From assembly GCF_030052815.1 (NCBI RefSeq), contig NC_079507.1:17878141-17942140 (forward strand): a stretch of DNA of 64,000 nt, in the 5' to 3' direction. Shown here piece after piece: positions 47,735-59,830 of this stretch. Numbering within the stretch: the first letter of the stretch is position 1; every line of letters begins with the position of its first letter. The position numbers were made by a program, and so were the translations under genes. A model generated the notes under the pieces. It did no database searches. It saw nothing but the letters and a program-made list of their open reading frames with translations, and was not told the origin of the DNA. The DNA comes from Hevea brasiliensis (taxonomy: Eukaryota > Streptophyta > Magnoliopsida > Malpighiales > Euphorbiaceae).

Positions 47735-48639
47735 CTGAACCCATTAGAAGCAGAACAATGGCTTGAGAGAATGGAGAGAGTATTCAAGAAATTACACTGC
47801 ACAGATGATCTAAAGTTTGAATACTCCATTCCTTTGTTGCAAGGGGACGCTTATGAATGGTGGAAAACCATTCCCTACAGCCTGGTAGAGCCTCCAGTTC
47901 ACACTTGGGAAGATTTTCTAAGGGAGTTTAGATAGAAGTATGTTCCGGACACGTATGTGGATATGAAGCTATAAGAGTTCCTCAGTCTGAAGCAAGGTGA
48001 TAGGACTGTGGCAGAGTATGAGAGGGATTTCTCTCACTTGAGTCACTATGCTGGGAGTTTACTCACCACTAGCAGAGACAGATGCAGGCACTTTGAAGTC
48101 GGATTGAGGCCTATCTTACGAATGCAAATGGTAGGGTTCTGACATGAGAACTTCTCAGAATTGATATCCCAAGCCTTGGAATTAAAGAGGATTGAGTTAG
48201 AAGGGGCTGTTAAAAAGGTAACAGAAGAAAAAGAGAAAAGTGGGAAGACTTCAGGTCAGAGTTCAAGTAGCAATCCGGGTAAGAGAAAGAGCTTTGGGGG
48301 ACCAAGTAACAGAGGATCTAGTAGGGGAAGATTCTCAGGGCATAGGCCACCTAGATCCGGACAGCAGACATCTAGGGGTTCCTTCTGCTCGTGCCTGTGA
48401 AACCTGTGGCAGGAATCATGGAGGAGTATGTTATAAGGCCATAGAAGCCTGTTACAACTGTGGTGGAAGTGGGCATTTTGCTAGAGATTGCACTAGTGCT
48501 CGCAGGTTTGGGCCACCTACCACCACTGAGGGATCTGTTCAAGGTTCTGTTTCCAGAGGACAATAGACAGCAAGTAGAGGCTGAGGCAGGGGTAGGGGTA
48601 ACACTTCTGGCAGCCAGGGCATAGCGAGCTAACTAGGCC

Positions 48640-49380
48640 AGAGTGGTGCATTAGCCAGGGTGTACACCATGCGCCAAAGGGAGGAGGCTGAGACATCAGA
48701 TGTTGTGGCTGGTACTTTTGCCATCTTTGGTAGAGATGTATATGTGTTGTTTAACCCTGGTTCTACACATTCTTATGCTAGTGCCAGTATTGCATGTTTT
48801 GTTGCCATTCCTTGCTTGAAAATGGATTATGATGTGCTAGTGACTAGTCCCTTAGGGTAAGAGGTTAGGGTGAACAAATTGTATAAGGATTGTCCTTTGG
48901 TGATCGAAGGACATACATTCCTTTCAGACTTAATTGACATGCCCTTTTGAGATTATGATATCATCTTGGGCATGGATTGGTTAGCCAGGCATTATGCCAT
49001 GATCGACTGTAGACTGAAGACAGTCACTTTTGGTCTTCCCGAGTATGCAGATGTAGTAATACACAGGGAGAGGCAGTTATTGCCATCCAACATCATTTTA
49101 GCTGCACTTGCTAGAAAGATGATTAGAAAGGGATGTGAAGCTTATCTAGCTCATGTGATAGACACCCAGGTAGGGAGTCCAAATCTTAAAGATATTCCTA
49201 CGGCATGGGATTTTTTGGATGTCTCTCCGAAAGAATTGCCAGGATTGCCTCCGAAAAGAGAGGTACAGTTTGAAATTGAGACTATGCCTAGTGTGGAGCC
49301 AATCTCCATCACTCCTTATAGGATAACACCTATTGAGTTGAAAGAGTTGAAGGTTGCAATTGTAGGAATTGTTAGATAAG
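48640..49380 (+). pseudogene. Aspartic protease region, element D
   Basis: YTMRQREEAETSDVVAGTF leads to the active-site block LFNPGSTHSYA (near 48750-48780), where the catalytic Asp of DPGS is replaced by Asn. GMDWLARHYAMIDC (about 48970) and the LPGLPPKRE linker follow. TAA at about 48858 and TGA at about 48948 (Gln and Arg sites) break the frame. The D-to-N change alone would abolish activity. Confidence 0.88.
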
Positions 49381-50070
49381 GGTTTCATTCGCCCTAGCGT
49401 GTCACCTTAGGGAGCACCACTATTATTTGTGAAGAAGAAGGATGGTACTCTTCGCCTATGCATAGACTACAGACAGTTGAATAAGGTGACCATAAAGACT
49501 AGATATCCTCTACCATAGATCGATGATTTGTTTGATCAGTTGAAGGATGCAACTATATTCTCCAAAATTGACTTGAGATTAGGCTACTACCAGTTGAGGG
49601 TGCAGGAGCAAAGTATTCCTAAAACTACCTTTAGGACTTGGTATTGTCACTATGAGTTCTTGGTAATGCCATTTGGGTTGACTAATACTCCAGCTGCTTT
49701 TATGGGCCTGATGAACACTATCTTCAGGCCGTATTTGGACTAGTTTGTTGTGGTATTCATTGATGATATTTTGGTGTACTCAAAGAATGCAGAGGAACAC
49801 GATAAGCACTTAAGGATAGTATTGCAGACTTTGAGGGAGAAGCAGTTGTATGCCAAACTGTCGAAATGTGAGTTTTGGCTAAAGGAGATTACATTTTTGG
49901 GGTATATAGTATCTGCAGAGGGTATCCAGGTGGATCCTAGCAAAGTGGAAGCCATTCTTAATTGGAAGCCACCTAGAAATGTCATGGAAGTTCGAAGTTT
50001 CCTTGGTTTAGCTGGGTAATATCGAAGGTTTATGAAGGGATTCTCCATGCTAGCATCTCCACTGACCAAG
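49371..50070 (+). pseudogene. rt: Reverse transcriptase, element D
   Basis: [13 protein letters not shown], a TAG at a Trp site, then [39 protein letters not shown], another TAG before [13 protein letters not shown], and FLGLAG followed by TAA at a Tyr site. The catalytic FIDD is intact. At least four stops. Confidence 0.9.
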
Positions 50071-50457
50071 CTACTTAGGAAGGATGTAAAATTTCATTGG
50101 ACCGATTGGTGCCAGGAAAGTTTTGATGAGTTGAAGAGGCGTTTAACTGAAGATCCAGTCTTAACCTTGCCCACTTTGGGTAAAGAGTACACCATATACA
50201 ATGATGCTTCTCATAACGGATTAGGCTATGTGTTGATGCAAGATAGAAACGTCATTGCCTATGCTTCACGCTAGCTTAAACCGCATGAGAGAAATTATCC
50301 TACACATGACTTAGAGCTAGCAGCTATTGTCTTTGCCTTGAAGATCTGGAGACATTACTTGTATGGAGAGAGATGTAATATGTACACAGATCATAAAAGT
50401 TTGAAATACTTGGGCACACAGAAAGAGTTAAATTTGAGGCAGAGGAGATGGTTAGAG
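50071..50457 (+). pseudogene. RNase H, element D, cut by LTR I
   Basis: [69 protein letters not shown]. The first catalytic Asp region reads YNDAS where E has YSDAS. The text ends at 50457, where LTR I begins. Confidence 0.88.
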
Positions 50458-53316
50458 TGTCACACCATAACCCTCCGTAAGGCATAACATGATCCCGTAG
50501 TATACCTAATGAATTACCAAACTTCGTCTACTAATAACCCATTAGATATACTACAAGGGATTTTAAACCTTTTCTTATTTCTTTTTACAGTGGTGAGCAC
50601 TTTTGACAGGCGTAAAAAAATTTCTTTTACTAAAGTGAAACCAAATAACAAATCTGGAGTATCAATAATTTCTGTAAAATTTTTGGCAAAGTGCAGTTTG
50701 TATTTTGAATAAAATAGTTATTCAAAAACCTGTAAAAAAAACACTTCCAATATATTTGTTCAATCCAAAACTCCAATAATAGTTCAATACAAATAAATTT
50801 CTCAATATTTGTCAAACTCAATTCAATATCAATTTTTAGTATTTCCAAAGATAGACTACAAAATGATTGAGTAGTTCAAAAGCTGAGATAAGAAATAAAT
50901 ATATTACAACTTTAGTTTACAACTACTCTAGACCAAGTATAATATACATATAGTTCACATACATTATAACAAAAATTATAAAAATATGGTATACTCAATA
51001 TACCCGGCAGAATCCCAAAATATAGCACAAGCAGCCTACTTTGCTGCTCTGTCTGTCTGTCTACCTGTGATAGCAATGAAAAAGATATCACTGAGCCAAT
51101 GTCTCAGTGGTGCACAACATTAAGAAAATGAAATTTAAAACCATAAACCATAAATCATATAAACTGTAGATACTTAAAATCATAGTTAAATTCAAAAGAT
51201 AGAGAATGTCATAAAGAATTAAACTCCATTTCACAATGTCTCAATGAATATCAATAAATCACACACATAGCTTAATCATCATTCCAAAGTCCAATTTGTC
51301 CCAAAACCAATGGCTGACGAGGAATAACATACCTAGCTAGCAATTATATGAGTACTAATTCTATTCGTCCTCAACTGATACACACCTCAACACTTTAGTC
51401 AGAAAGGGAATTCAAAGCCAATTCGTCCCACTAGATAAGCTAGCGAGGAATTCAATCAAATATACATGATAGCTATGGTTTCAAACCACTTGCAATATTT
51501 TTCAAGCAATAAGTATCCATCAAATATCATTCAAACAAATTTTCCACAATTGAAGCAATAACATACAAATTGTCATAATTTATTTCAATTGAAAATTCAA
51601 AAGAAATAACTGTTGTGCACAAACCTTTGAAGAGTAGCCTCTTGGCCTTGACTCAGTGTTTCCTTCCCCTTCCCTGAGTCTTTGCTAACTGAAACATACA
51701 ATTTAAAGTGTTTTAGTACTCAGTTAAATTGTCTCTAACAATAAGGTTCAATAATTAATTTATTTAATATTATTGCTTTCATTAGTCAACCTATAATATT
51801 GACTTTTGATGCACTCTAGGGGAATAAATTTTAAAATTACCAATATGTCACATTTTATAGCCCTTTAGTGTTGGTATATGTTACCAATTTCATTTTCAAG
51901 TGTATTACAATTTATTGTAATTTATCGGATTTCGGTATGCTGTTTTGACCTAGCCGGATGACCTAGTTTCCTTAGTTTCTGGTTCTGGTCAAAATTACAA
52001 ACTTGTAGGTGTATGTCTTAATTAACTTTTGCCACAAATTTTAGGTTATTTGGAGTTTACTATACCAAGTTATGGTCATTTTACTATTGCTAGACAGATT
52101 ATACTAAAATGGCAAACTTAGGTCATTTTTAGGTCATTTTCGATTCTTGTAGTTTTTATGCCCGAACTTGTGCAAGTATTTTGACTTGCTTATCGTCATT
52201 TCTAGGTTTTGTGGTCTCTATAAAAGATGTAGCCCTATGTCTAAGCTTTCCAACCATATAAACTTTAGGTCATTTGGACCTGTTTTGAGTGAGTTATGGC
52301 CAAAATACTGACTGCTATTCAAATGGTCAATTTTCAGGTTTGCAAAGTCACTAATACGGATTTGGTCAATTTTCATGTTACTTTCTGGACAGAATTTAGG
52401 TAGGCTTCCAACATAAAAGTTGGCACATTTTGTGCCTAGTTTCACACACTTAGGGTTATAGGCTCATTTGCATACTGCCCTTTACATGTCTCTCAAATGC
52501 CAATCCAAATACACATTAACCTTGTTATAAGTCCACTTCTCTACCAAATTCTGAATTGGTACTAACCATAATCACTCAACACAACACATTCAGGTCAACT
52601 TGGGCAGAATATAACAACTCACAATACACCAAATGCAATCCTAATTAACAAAGTCCAAACCCAACAATATATACACATAAACACTCCTAATTATTACAAT
52701 TTCCACTACTATATCATTTACATATGCTGCCACTTTTAGTACCATAATTCAACAAACTTTTTATGAATTTAAACACTTCTAATCTTCACCATGAGGCTGG
52801 CCAAGTAACACATATACATCAAGCTTCCATTTTAACTTTTCAAACTTAAAATTCAAACTATATACATGGTAAATCATTCCTATACATTTAAACACTTAAT
52901 TCAACATCTCAAAACACCAATTTACATGAAGAAATAATTCATTAACCTTGATATTCCATGGCTGCCAAAAATAATACCTTCCAATAACTCATTAAAACCT
53001 CAAAGTTTCTTCATAAATCTACTCACCACAACACCCACACAAACTTTAATGAAGCAAAAATGGAAAATAAGCACTTACTTAATTTGAAGCTTGTTAAAAA
53101 CTCATCAAAACCTTTCTTTCTTGCTCCCTAAATGCTGTTCAAGGTGTGGTGATCAACTTTAATGAAGAGAACTAGTGGAAACAATGGCTAAATGAGGAGT
53201 GCATGGAGGATTGTGTGAGGTTTGGCTATGGAGGATTTTCTTTTGGGAGGTTTTTAGCTGGTTGTTGAGTGAGGTTAAAGATGACAGATTTTCTATCCCA
53301 AATGCTATAAATAGGT
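50458..53316 (-). repeat. LTR I (family 3), interrupted by element C
   Basis: Starts TGTCACACC against D's RNase H (left flank TAGAG) and is collinear with G. The double hairpin (51067-51107) keeps pairing through compensating changes. It contains about 750 bp with modules (about 51765-52560) that G lacks. The far (U3) end lies beyond C, outside the window, so I cannot say whether I is a solo LTR or an element end. Confidence 0.85.
51067..51107 (-). other. LTR double hairpin, LTR I
   Basis: Arms on the + strand GTGATAGC and GATATCAC. Compared with G, both arms changed so that the outer six pairs persist (GTGATA/TATCAC). Hairpin 1 CTGAG/CTCAG is kept. Confidence 0.55.
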
Positions 53317-54184
53317 TGTAACACCCTCCCTATAGCAACTCCGTCCATTCTACTGTTCCGGTGACTAGTGTCGGTCCGGACAATTAGAACGTCTGAAAAA
53401 AAAAATTAAACTAAAGTGAGGAACTATAATTAACTCAAATATTAACAAGAAAAATTTAGGAAAAATTTTACAAATAAAATACAACTAAGTTAAATGAGTT
53501 GTTGCCCAAGCGATGGGTAAGCTAGTGGGAAGTTGCGGTTCTTGCAACTAGGAGCCCTAGACCCAAGAAAAAATTCATAAAATAATTTTTGGGACTCTAG
53601 AGAAGGGTCATTGAGGTTCCTATGGTATTAGAATGCCAAGAAAATGTTTATAAAAATTTTTCAATTGGTACAGACAATTTTAGTTTGTTAAGCAAAACGG
53701 AGGGCATTTTGGTCATTTCGCCTTCAAAGGTGATTTTTGCCCAACTAGTCCAGTTAAGTAAATAATTATTATGACATAAAATATGAATAAATATTGTTAA
53801 AAATTAAATTGAAAATGAGTAGAGAAGAAAAGAATAGGAAATGATATAAAAGGCCCATTTATGACATTATTATGATATCATTAAGCAAATCCCACCAATC
53901 ACATTTAACTAACACTTGAATTAACTAATAAAAAGGGATAAGGATACAACAAAATGACAAAAAAAAAGGCAATAGCCATCTCCTTCAACAAGCCAGCCGA
54001 AACCCACCTCCCATACCCAAACCTCCATTAAAACACCCCAAAGCTTCATTACCTCACCAAATTTCACTTGAAACCCTAACCTAGCTTCACAAAAAAATTA
54101 ACCTAGCAACTTGAATATCCTCTAGGTAGCCAAAAGAGGAAGAAAGAAAGAAGTTTATGAAGGGAGAAATTCTGCCCCAACAAG

Positions 54185-54190
54185 GTAAGT
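54185..54190 (+). promoter_or_regulatory. Putative 5' splice donor, element C
   Basis: CAACAAG|GTAAGT. The intron to 56604 would be 2,420 nt and joins the leader to the gag ATG. Confidence 0.45.
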
Positions 54191-55830
54191 GACCAAACTC
54201 TTGGTCTTTTTAGTTTAAGTCATGTTTAATGGCATCATATGTGTAGGAAATGTAATAAAATGAAACAAACAAGTGTGTGTGTACACCCTACAAGTTTAGG
54301 CAGTTAGGGTTAGTTAGGGTTGGTGATTTTGCTTGATAGCAAAGTGTTGATGAGCAGCCCTTAGTGCTAAATGCATGATTGAACTTAGTTGTGTAGGTGA
54401 AATGCAAAGATTAGGCATGTTTGAACATGGAAAACATATGGACACTTAATAACATTAGGGTTTGCTCATGTGATGGTTCATTAACCTTTTAATGGTCAAT
54501 TAGTGACCATTTGAATGTGTATGATGAGGAAATGAAGTGAGTTGAGGCTTGGCATTTGTGTATGGGTGAGCTGCCTTAGCTGACCTGCAGGACTGAGCAT
54601 GAATCCAATAGGTTTGGGCAGTTATAAATGGAGTTGTAGAGGTTCAATTGGTGCAAGGCCAATTGGACATGAAACTAGACACATAATGGCATAACTTTGG
54701 TGAAGAAACCCTACCCACAAAACCAAACAAAGTTGACCTAAAAATTACCCTAATCGGGGTGACTTGCATCCTACCTAGGCAAAATGACCAAATAAACAAT
54801 GTTTTTTCATTTGGTCATAACTCAGTGCAGAAAGGTCAAATTGACCTGAAATTTTACCAACTGAAAGCTTAGATATATACCTATAACTTTTATGAAGAAT
54901 AAAAATCCAAATTCTGACCATAACCTAGTCAAATTGCCAACCAAACTTAGGTTATCAAATCTGGCAGAACCATTTTTGCATAGAATTTTGGATTTTGTCT
55001 AATCCGGCCAGTTATGGTATTTAGGCCATAACTTGAGCTACAAAACTCCAAATCGAGTGATTCAAAATAGGAAATGTAACTAGACAAAATAAGGAATAAC
55101 TTTCATGCAGACAATTTTGCCAAATTCCTATTGTACAAATGACCAATTGAACAGCAAATATGAGGCTTGAAATCTGAAAATTTTGAATAACTAACACTAA
55201 GCATAGAAATGGTATTGGCAACCAATACCAACAATTTTAGAATGCAAAATGTGGTATGTTGGGAGTATTAGAACCAATGTACCTATTATCTATGCAAAAG
55301 TCAATATTTTAGTTGACTAATGAAATGAATAGTAACACCTAAAATTAAATTTCAAGAATTGTACAATTTAAAAGTGTAACATGCCCTAGTACACCTAGCA
55401 AGATTGGTTTGAATAGGTTGGTATGCCAATAGGGTTCAGTTAGCATTACTGCACATGGCATTATGCCATTATGTGATTTCATGGCTTTTAGCCATTCTGA
55501 CATTGTGATGATGCCTTGTGCCTAATATTTATTACAACTTATTAGCTGTTCTGTTGCACACTGGGAGATACATATGTGACCAATGGTGTGATGGCCCGAG
55601 GTACTTGATACCCAGAGCCAGTTTACCCGTTTATCCAGTCCAGTCATCCAGTATAGGTTACTTGGGCAACCAAAAAATGAAAGTGAATAAATTTAATGAA
55701 ATTATGAATATAATGAGTACAAAATAAATAAGATTATCAATAATGATCGAAAAATTATCTGCATAAGACATCAGAACATACACTGCATATTTATTTTCTG
55801 TTATTTCTTTTTATTCTATTATTGGTACCA

Positions 55831-55868
55831 CTAAGCATTATTGCTTAGGGCGTTGCTTTTGCCACGCG
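55831..55868 (+). other. LTR double hairpin, element C
   Basis: Stem CTAAGCA/TGCTTAG (loop TTAT), then GGCGTTGC with GCCACGC in sense. Confidence 0.6.
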
Positions 55869-56485
55869 TAAGTTCTGGAGAGACCGATAGAGAGCCCAGT
55901 AGACTACAGACTGGGTGAGATCATCTGCAGCTCTGCATAGTATCCATGTCACCTCACTGACGTCAGTGCATTAGTAGGACACTAGGTTTCATTTTGGGTA
56001 TTTTGTAATTAACTTTTATTTTCTCATGTGTAATTAAGACTTATGTAATATATTTTGGGTATTGATAATGGAAACTATGTTTATTAATGAAAAAGTGAAT
56101 ATTTATTTATGACTTTTATATGAATATCATATGAAATGAATGAATGAGAAATGGGAGTATATTTGAGAAATATTGAGATTTTGTTGATGAAATGGAGTTT
56201 GGGATTGATAGAAAATTTTTGAAGTGTTTTTCATAGGTTCCAAAGAACTGTTTTATCTATTTTTAGTCGGCACTCTGTCGGATTTTCTATAAAATTTGCG
56301 AAACCTCAAATAAATTATAATTTTAATAAATGACTTAAATGAAATATATTGTACTTCCTCACTATGATAAAAAAAATTAATTAAGGAAGAATAAAAATGA
56401 TTGAGATAAAATAGGGTGTTCCAATACACTGTGTGACATATCTTACTCGGCTATACTGTAGACGGGTAAGGGGTGTCACATTTAG

Positions 56486-56497
56486 TGGTATCAGAGC
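56486..56497 (+). other. Primer-binding site, element C
   Basis: TGGTATCAGAGC, 5 bases after the LTR. Confidence 0.92.
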
Positions 56498-56602
56498 ACG
56501 GTTTAGGCGTTTCTGGGTCTAAATCGAGTTCACACCATGCATTGCATTTGTAAGAGTCGAGGTGACACTAATGCAGATCTATTTGTCTTTGTTATTTTGA
56601 AT

Positions 56603-56604
56603 AG
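56603..56604 (+). promoter_or_regulatory. Putative 3' splice site before gag, element C
   Basis: TTTGTTATTTTGAATAG|GATATGG, with the gag ATG only 4 bases on. The T-rich tract is a good acceptor context. Confidence 0.45.
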
Positions 56605-56607
56605 GAT

Positions 56608-57560
56608 ATGGACCCCACATCTCAGAGGGCAGTTAAGGAGGAAGTCAAGAGTCATGCTACATCTGCAGCGGTGAGGCGGGGGTCGGGAGAACTCGCTCGC
56701 CCGACTCAGTGAGCACCTTTCGGCCTCCACAGGCCATGTTCCAGTAAATGGCCGAGTTCTTCAGAAAAATGGCTTTGGTAATGCCACCACCACCACCACT
56801 TCCACAGCAGAAATCATATCTTGAAAGATTGAGAAAATTTGGAGTAGTGGATTTCTTTAGCAAGAGAGAAGATGATTCTGTTACAGCCAAAAATTGGTTG
56901 AACAGAACAAGAAGGGTTTTAAAACAATTCCACTGTACTCCAGAGCAAAATTTAGAAGTTGCTGTATTTCTGTTACAAGATGATGCCTACCAATGGTGGG
57001 ATACAGTGTCTAGTGAAGTGCAGCCAAAATTAATAACTTGGGATTTCTTCCTCTCAGAATTCAAGAGGAAGTATGTGGGTAGTGTATACCTGGAAGAGAG
57101 AAGAAGAGAGTTCATTAACCTGAGGTAGAGTCAGCCGACAATAGCTGAGTATGAAAAGGAATTAGTCAGATTGAGTCGTTATGGAAGGGAGATAGTCCCT
57201 AATGAAGTCGAGAGGTGTAAGAGATTTGAAGAGGGATTAAATGACAACATAAAGATCATGATTACTGCCTTGGGAATCACAGACTTCATCAAGTTAGTGG
57301 AAGCTACAATAAAAGTTGAAAAGGTTAGAATAAGTGAGCAAACTAGAAGAGAGAGACAGTAGAAGAGAGGCCCGGGTCAGTCTAGCTCATCTCCTGCACC
57401 AAGAAAGAAGTTCAAAGGTCCACCTGCACAGAGTTCAGGTCAACCTCAAGGTCAGGGTTAGTCCCAGGGACCCGGCCCATAGTTCACCCCTAGGAGAGGT
57501 CAGTCCACACCATCAGTGGGCAGCTCCCTAGGGATGGGGTTCAGGGGACCAGCCCCAGCA
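56608..57560 (+). pseudogene. gag: gag, element C
   Basis: Start MDPTSQRAVKEE at 56608. After a frame break near 56700 the body runs from 56748: MAEFFRKMALVM, a proline run, LERLRKFGVVDFF, YQWWDTVSSEVQP and FFLSEFKRKYVGSVY. A TAG (57126-57128) follows, and a second piece runs 57171-57362 with ALGITDFIKLVEA. It is collinear with A gag. The basic Ser/Gln-rich tail up to the knuckles contains more stops. Confidence 0.88.
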
Positions 57561-58520
57561 TCTTCTGCATGTCCGCATTGTTTGAAGTGGCATAAGGGGG
57601 AGTGTTGGAGAGTGACGGATGCCTGCTTAAGGTATGGGTCAACAGAGCATCAGTTAAGGAACTGTCCACGCAGAACTGTATAGCTGCTCCAACATTAGCA
57701 GACAGACCTGCTCCTACACCATAAAGGGGTAGGAAATCTGGCAAATCTGAGGCAGTGGGACCATTATAGAGACCTGCATCTGAGCCAGTAGAGAGGCCTA
57801 AGGTCAGAGCACCTGCTAGAGCCTATGCCATAAGAGCTCAGAAGGAGCAAGATGCCCTGGACATCATTAGAGGTACGTTCTCCCTCTATAATATATTTGT
57901 GCATGCATTGGTGGATCCAGGATCCACTCATTCATACATCTGCATCAACCTACCCGTAGAAAAGGGGATATTAGTAGGGGAGAGTGAACAAGACATCCTA
58001 GTCACGAATCCATTGGGCCACAGTGTAGTGGTGAACAAAGTGTACAAAGGTTGCCCATTAAGGATTCAGGGGTATGAATTCTTAACAGACTTGATTGAGT
58101 TGTCTTTCCATGAGTCTAACGTGATTTTGGGAATGGACTGGTTGTCACGTCATCAGGCAATGGTTGATTGTAAATTGAAGAGGATTTCTTTGAAAACTCT
58201 TAAGGGGAATGAGATCACAGTTATGGGGGAAAGGATAGATTTCTTGTCCAATGTCATCTTAGCCACAGTTGCAAGAAAATTAATGAGAAAAGGCTGAAAA
58301 GCCTACCTAGCACATGTGGTGGATACTAGGCAGGCTAGGCCAGATCTGTGTGACATACCCATAGTAAGAGACTTCCTAGAGGTATTCCCTGAAGAATTGC
58401 CTGGCTTGCCACCAGAAAGGGAAGTTGAATTTGCTATTGAGATACTACCGGGTACAACACCAATCTCTATTACTCCTTATAGGATGGCACCCACAGAATT
58501 GAAGGAACTGAAAATGCAGT
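57561..58520 (+). pseudogene. Zinc knuckles and protease, element C
   Basis: First knuckle CPHCLKWHKGEC intact (about 57570-57605). The second reads CLRYGSTEHQLRNC, with its second Cys changed to Tyr (TGT to TAT). A shift and stops follow in the linker. The active site LVDPGSTHSYI lies at about 57908-57940, then VILGMDWLSRHQAMVDC and FPEELPGLPP. TGA at about 58296 replaces a Cys codon. Confidence 0.87.
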
Positions 58521-59280
58521 TATAGGAGTTACTGGATAAGGGGTTCATACGCCCCAGTGTGTCACCATGGGGAGCTCCAGTGCTGTTTGTAAAGAAATAA
58601 GATGGGACTTTGAGGTTATGCATTAATTACTGGCAGTTGAATAAAGTGAAAGTGAAGAACAAATATCCGTTGCCTAGAATTGATGATTTGTTTGATCAGT
58701 TGAAGGGAGCAGGAGTATTTTCCAAAATTGATCTCAGATCAAGGTATCATCAACTAAGGGTGAAGGATGTAGATATGCCAAACACTGCATTTAGGACCCG
58801 GTATGGGCGTTATGAGTTTCTGGTGATGCCCTTTGGCCTAACAAATGCACCAGCAGCATTCATGGACCTTATGAACCGTATCTTCCATCCATACCTAGAT
58901 CAGTTCATAGTGGTCTTTGTTGATGATATTTTGGTGTATTCCAAGACCTGGGAAGAACATGATGAGCATTTGAGGATTGTTCTACAAACCCTGAGAAAAA
59001 AGAAGCTGTATGCTAAGTTGTCCAAGTGTGACTTTTAGTTGAATAAGATTGAATTCTTAGACACATAGTGTTAGCTGATGGGATTAGGGTGGATCCCAAG
59101 AAAATAAATATAATGATGGAATGGAAGCCTCCCAGAAATACAAATGAGATCAGAAGTTTCTTAGGGCTAGCTGGGTATTAAAAAAGATTTGTGAAGGGAT
59201 TTTCTTTAATAGCTGCTCCAATGACCAAGTTGTTACACAAGAATGTCAGATTTGACTAGAATGACAAGTGTCAGACCAGT
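58450..59280 (+). pseudogene. rt: Reverse transcriptase, element C
   Basis: PYRMAPTELKE, TAG at a Gln site, [59 protein letters not shown] and catalytic FVDDILVYS (Val instead of Ile). A TAG at a Trp site after KCDF (59036) is followed by a frameshift near 59058. FLGLAGY ends in TAA near 59180. The text then continues to the conserved KCQTSFEKL. Confidence 0.9.
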
Positions 59281-59830
59281 TTTGAGAAGTTAAAGGCTAT
59301 GTTGACAGAGGCACCAGTGTTAACACAGCCAGTGTCAGGAAAAGACTTTGTGGTCTACAGTGATGCTTCTCATATTGGGTTAGGGTGTGTATTGATGCAA
59401 GAGGGGAAGGTGGTCGCCTATGCTTCCAGGTAGCTAAGGCCATGTGAACAGAATTACCCTACCCATGATCTAGATCTTGCAGCAATTATCTTCGCACTGA
59501 AGATATGGAGGCACTACTTGTATGGTGAAAAGTGTTACATTTACACAGACCACAACAGTCTGAAATATTTGCTAGCCTAGAAGGAGCTCAACCTCAGACA
59601 GAGGCGATGGATTGAATTCCTGAAGGACTATGATTGTGTGATTGATTACCATCCTAGGAAAGCAAATGTAGTTGCTGATGCTTTGAGCAGAAAATCAATC
59701 ACAGCTTTGAGATCATTGAATGCCCATCTATCTTTGGCTCGAGATGGAGCTATTTTGGCTAAGCTGCTAGTGAGGCCAAACCTGCTACAATAGATTTTAA
59801 ATGGGCAGAAGGTAGATGAGAAGCTAAAGG
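59281..59830 (+). pseudogene. RNase H and linker, element C
   Basis: [29 protein letters not shown] at a Gln site, [34 protein letters not shown], then [18 protein letters not shown] and the linker towards integrase. Every motif seen in A is present, with four or more stops. Confidence 0.87.

Larger units (their letters stand above)
41700..48570 (+). pseudogene. gag: gag, element D, split by G and H
   Basis: Three pieces. 41700-41796: start MEEGDHTVKQS, Glu/Pro-rich. 44557-44714: QFAQQMAALF, a stop, QMAGN, a Pro/Gln run, then QYEKLMKYGAIEFKG. 47735-48570: EPLEAEQWLERMERVF, DAYEWWKTIPYSL, then stops at Gln/Arg codons, a Lys/Ser-rich linker, and two zinc knuckles near 48396-48490 (CETCGRNHGGVC and CYNCGGSGHFARDC). 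The pieces join in correct order when G and H are removed. Point stops (for example TAG after DFLREFR) add to the insertion damage. Confidence 0.88.
22734..50457 (+). mobile_element. Element D, host Ty3/gypsy element (family 4)
   Basis: A + strand element broken by E, G, H and I. Its own parts are LTR 22734-25313 and 40743-41506, leader and gag 41527-41796, 44557-44714 and 47735-48570, protease 48640-49380, RT about 49370-50070, and RNase H to 50457. Integrase and the 3' LTR lie beyond the window. The order and perfect continuity across the E insertion (CCCTC duplicated at 25309-25313 and 40743-40747) show that D is the oldest element on the right side. Confidence 0.9.
53317..56480 (+). repeat. 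5' LTR of element C
   Basis: 3,164 bp, TGTAACACC to GGTGTCACA. Reverse complement of the A and H type. U3 inverted repeat decayed (53862-53880), donor CAAG|GTAAGT (54185), modules about 54660-55110, double hairpin 55831-55868, and a C-box-like palindrome CACTGACGTCAGTG (about 55956-55969). Confidence 0.92.
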
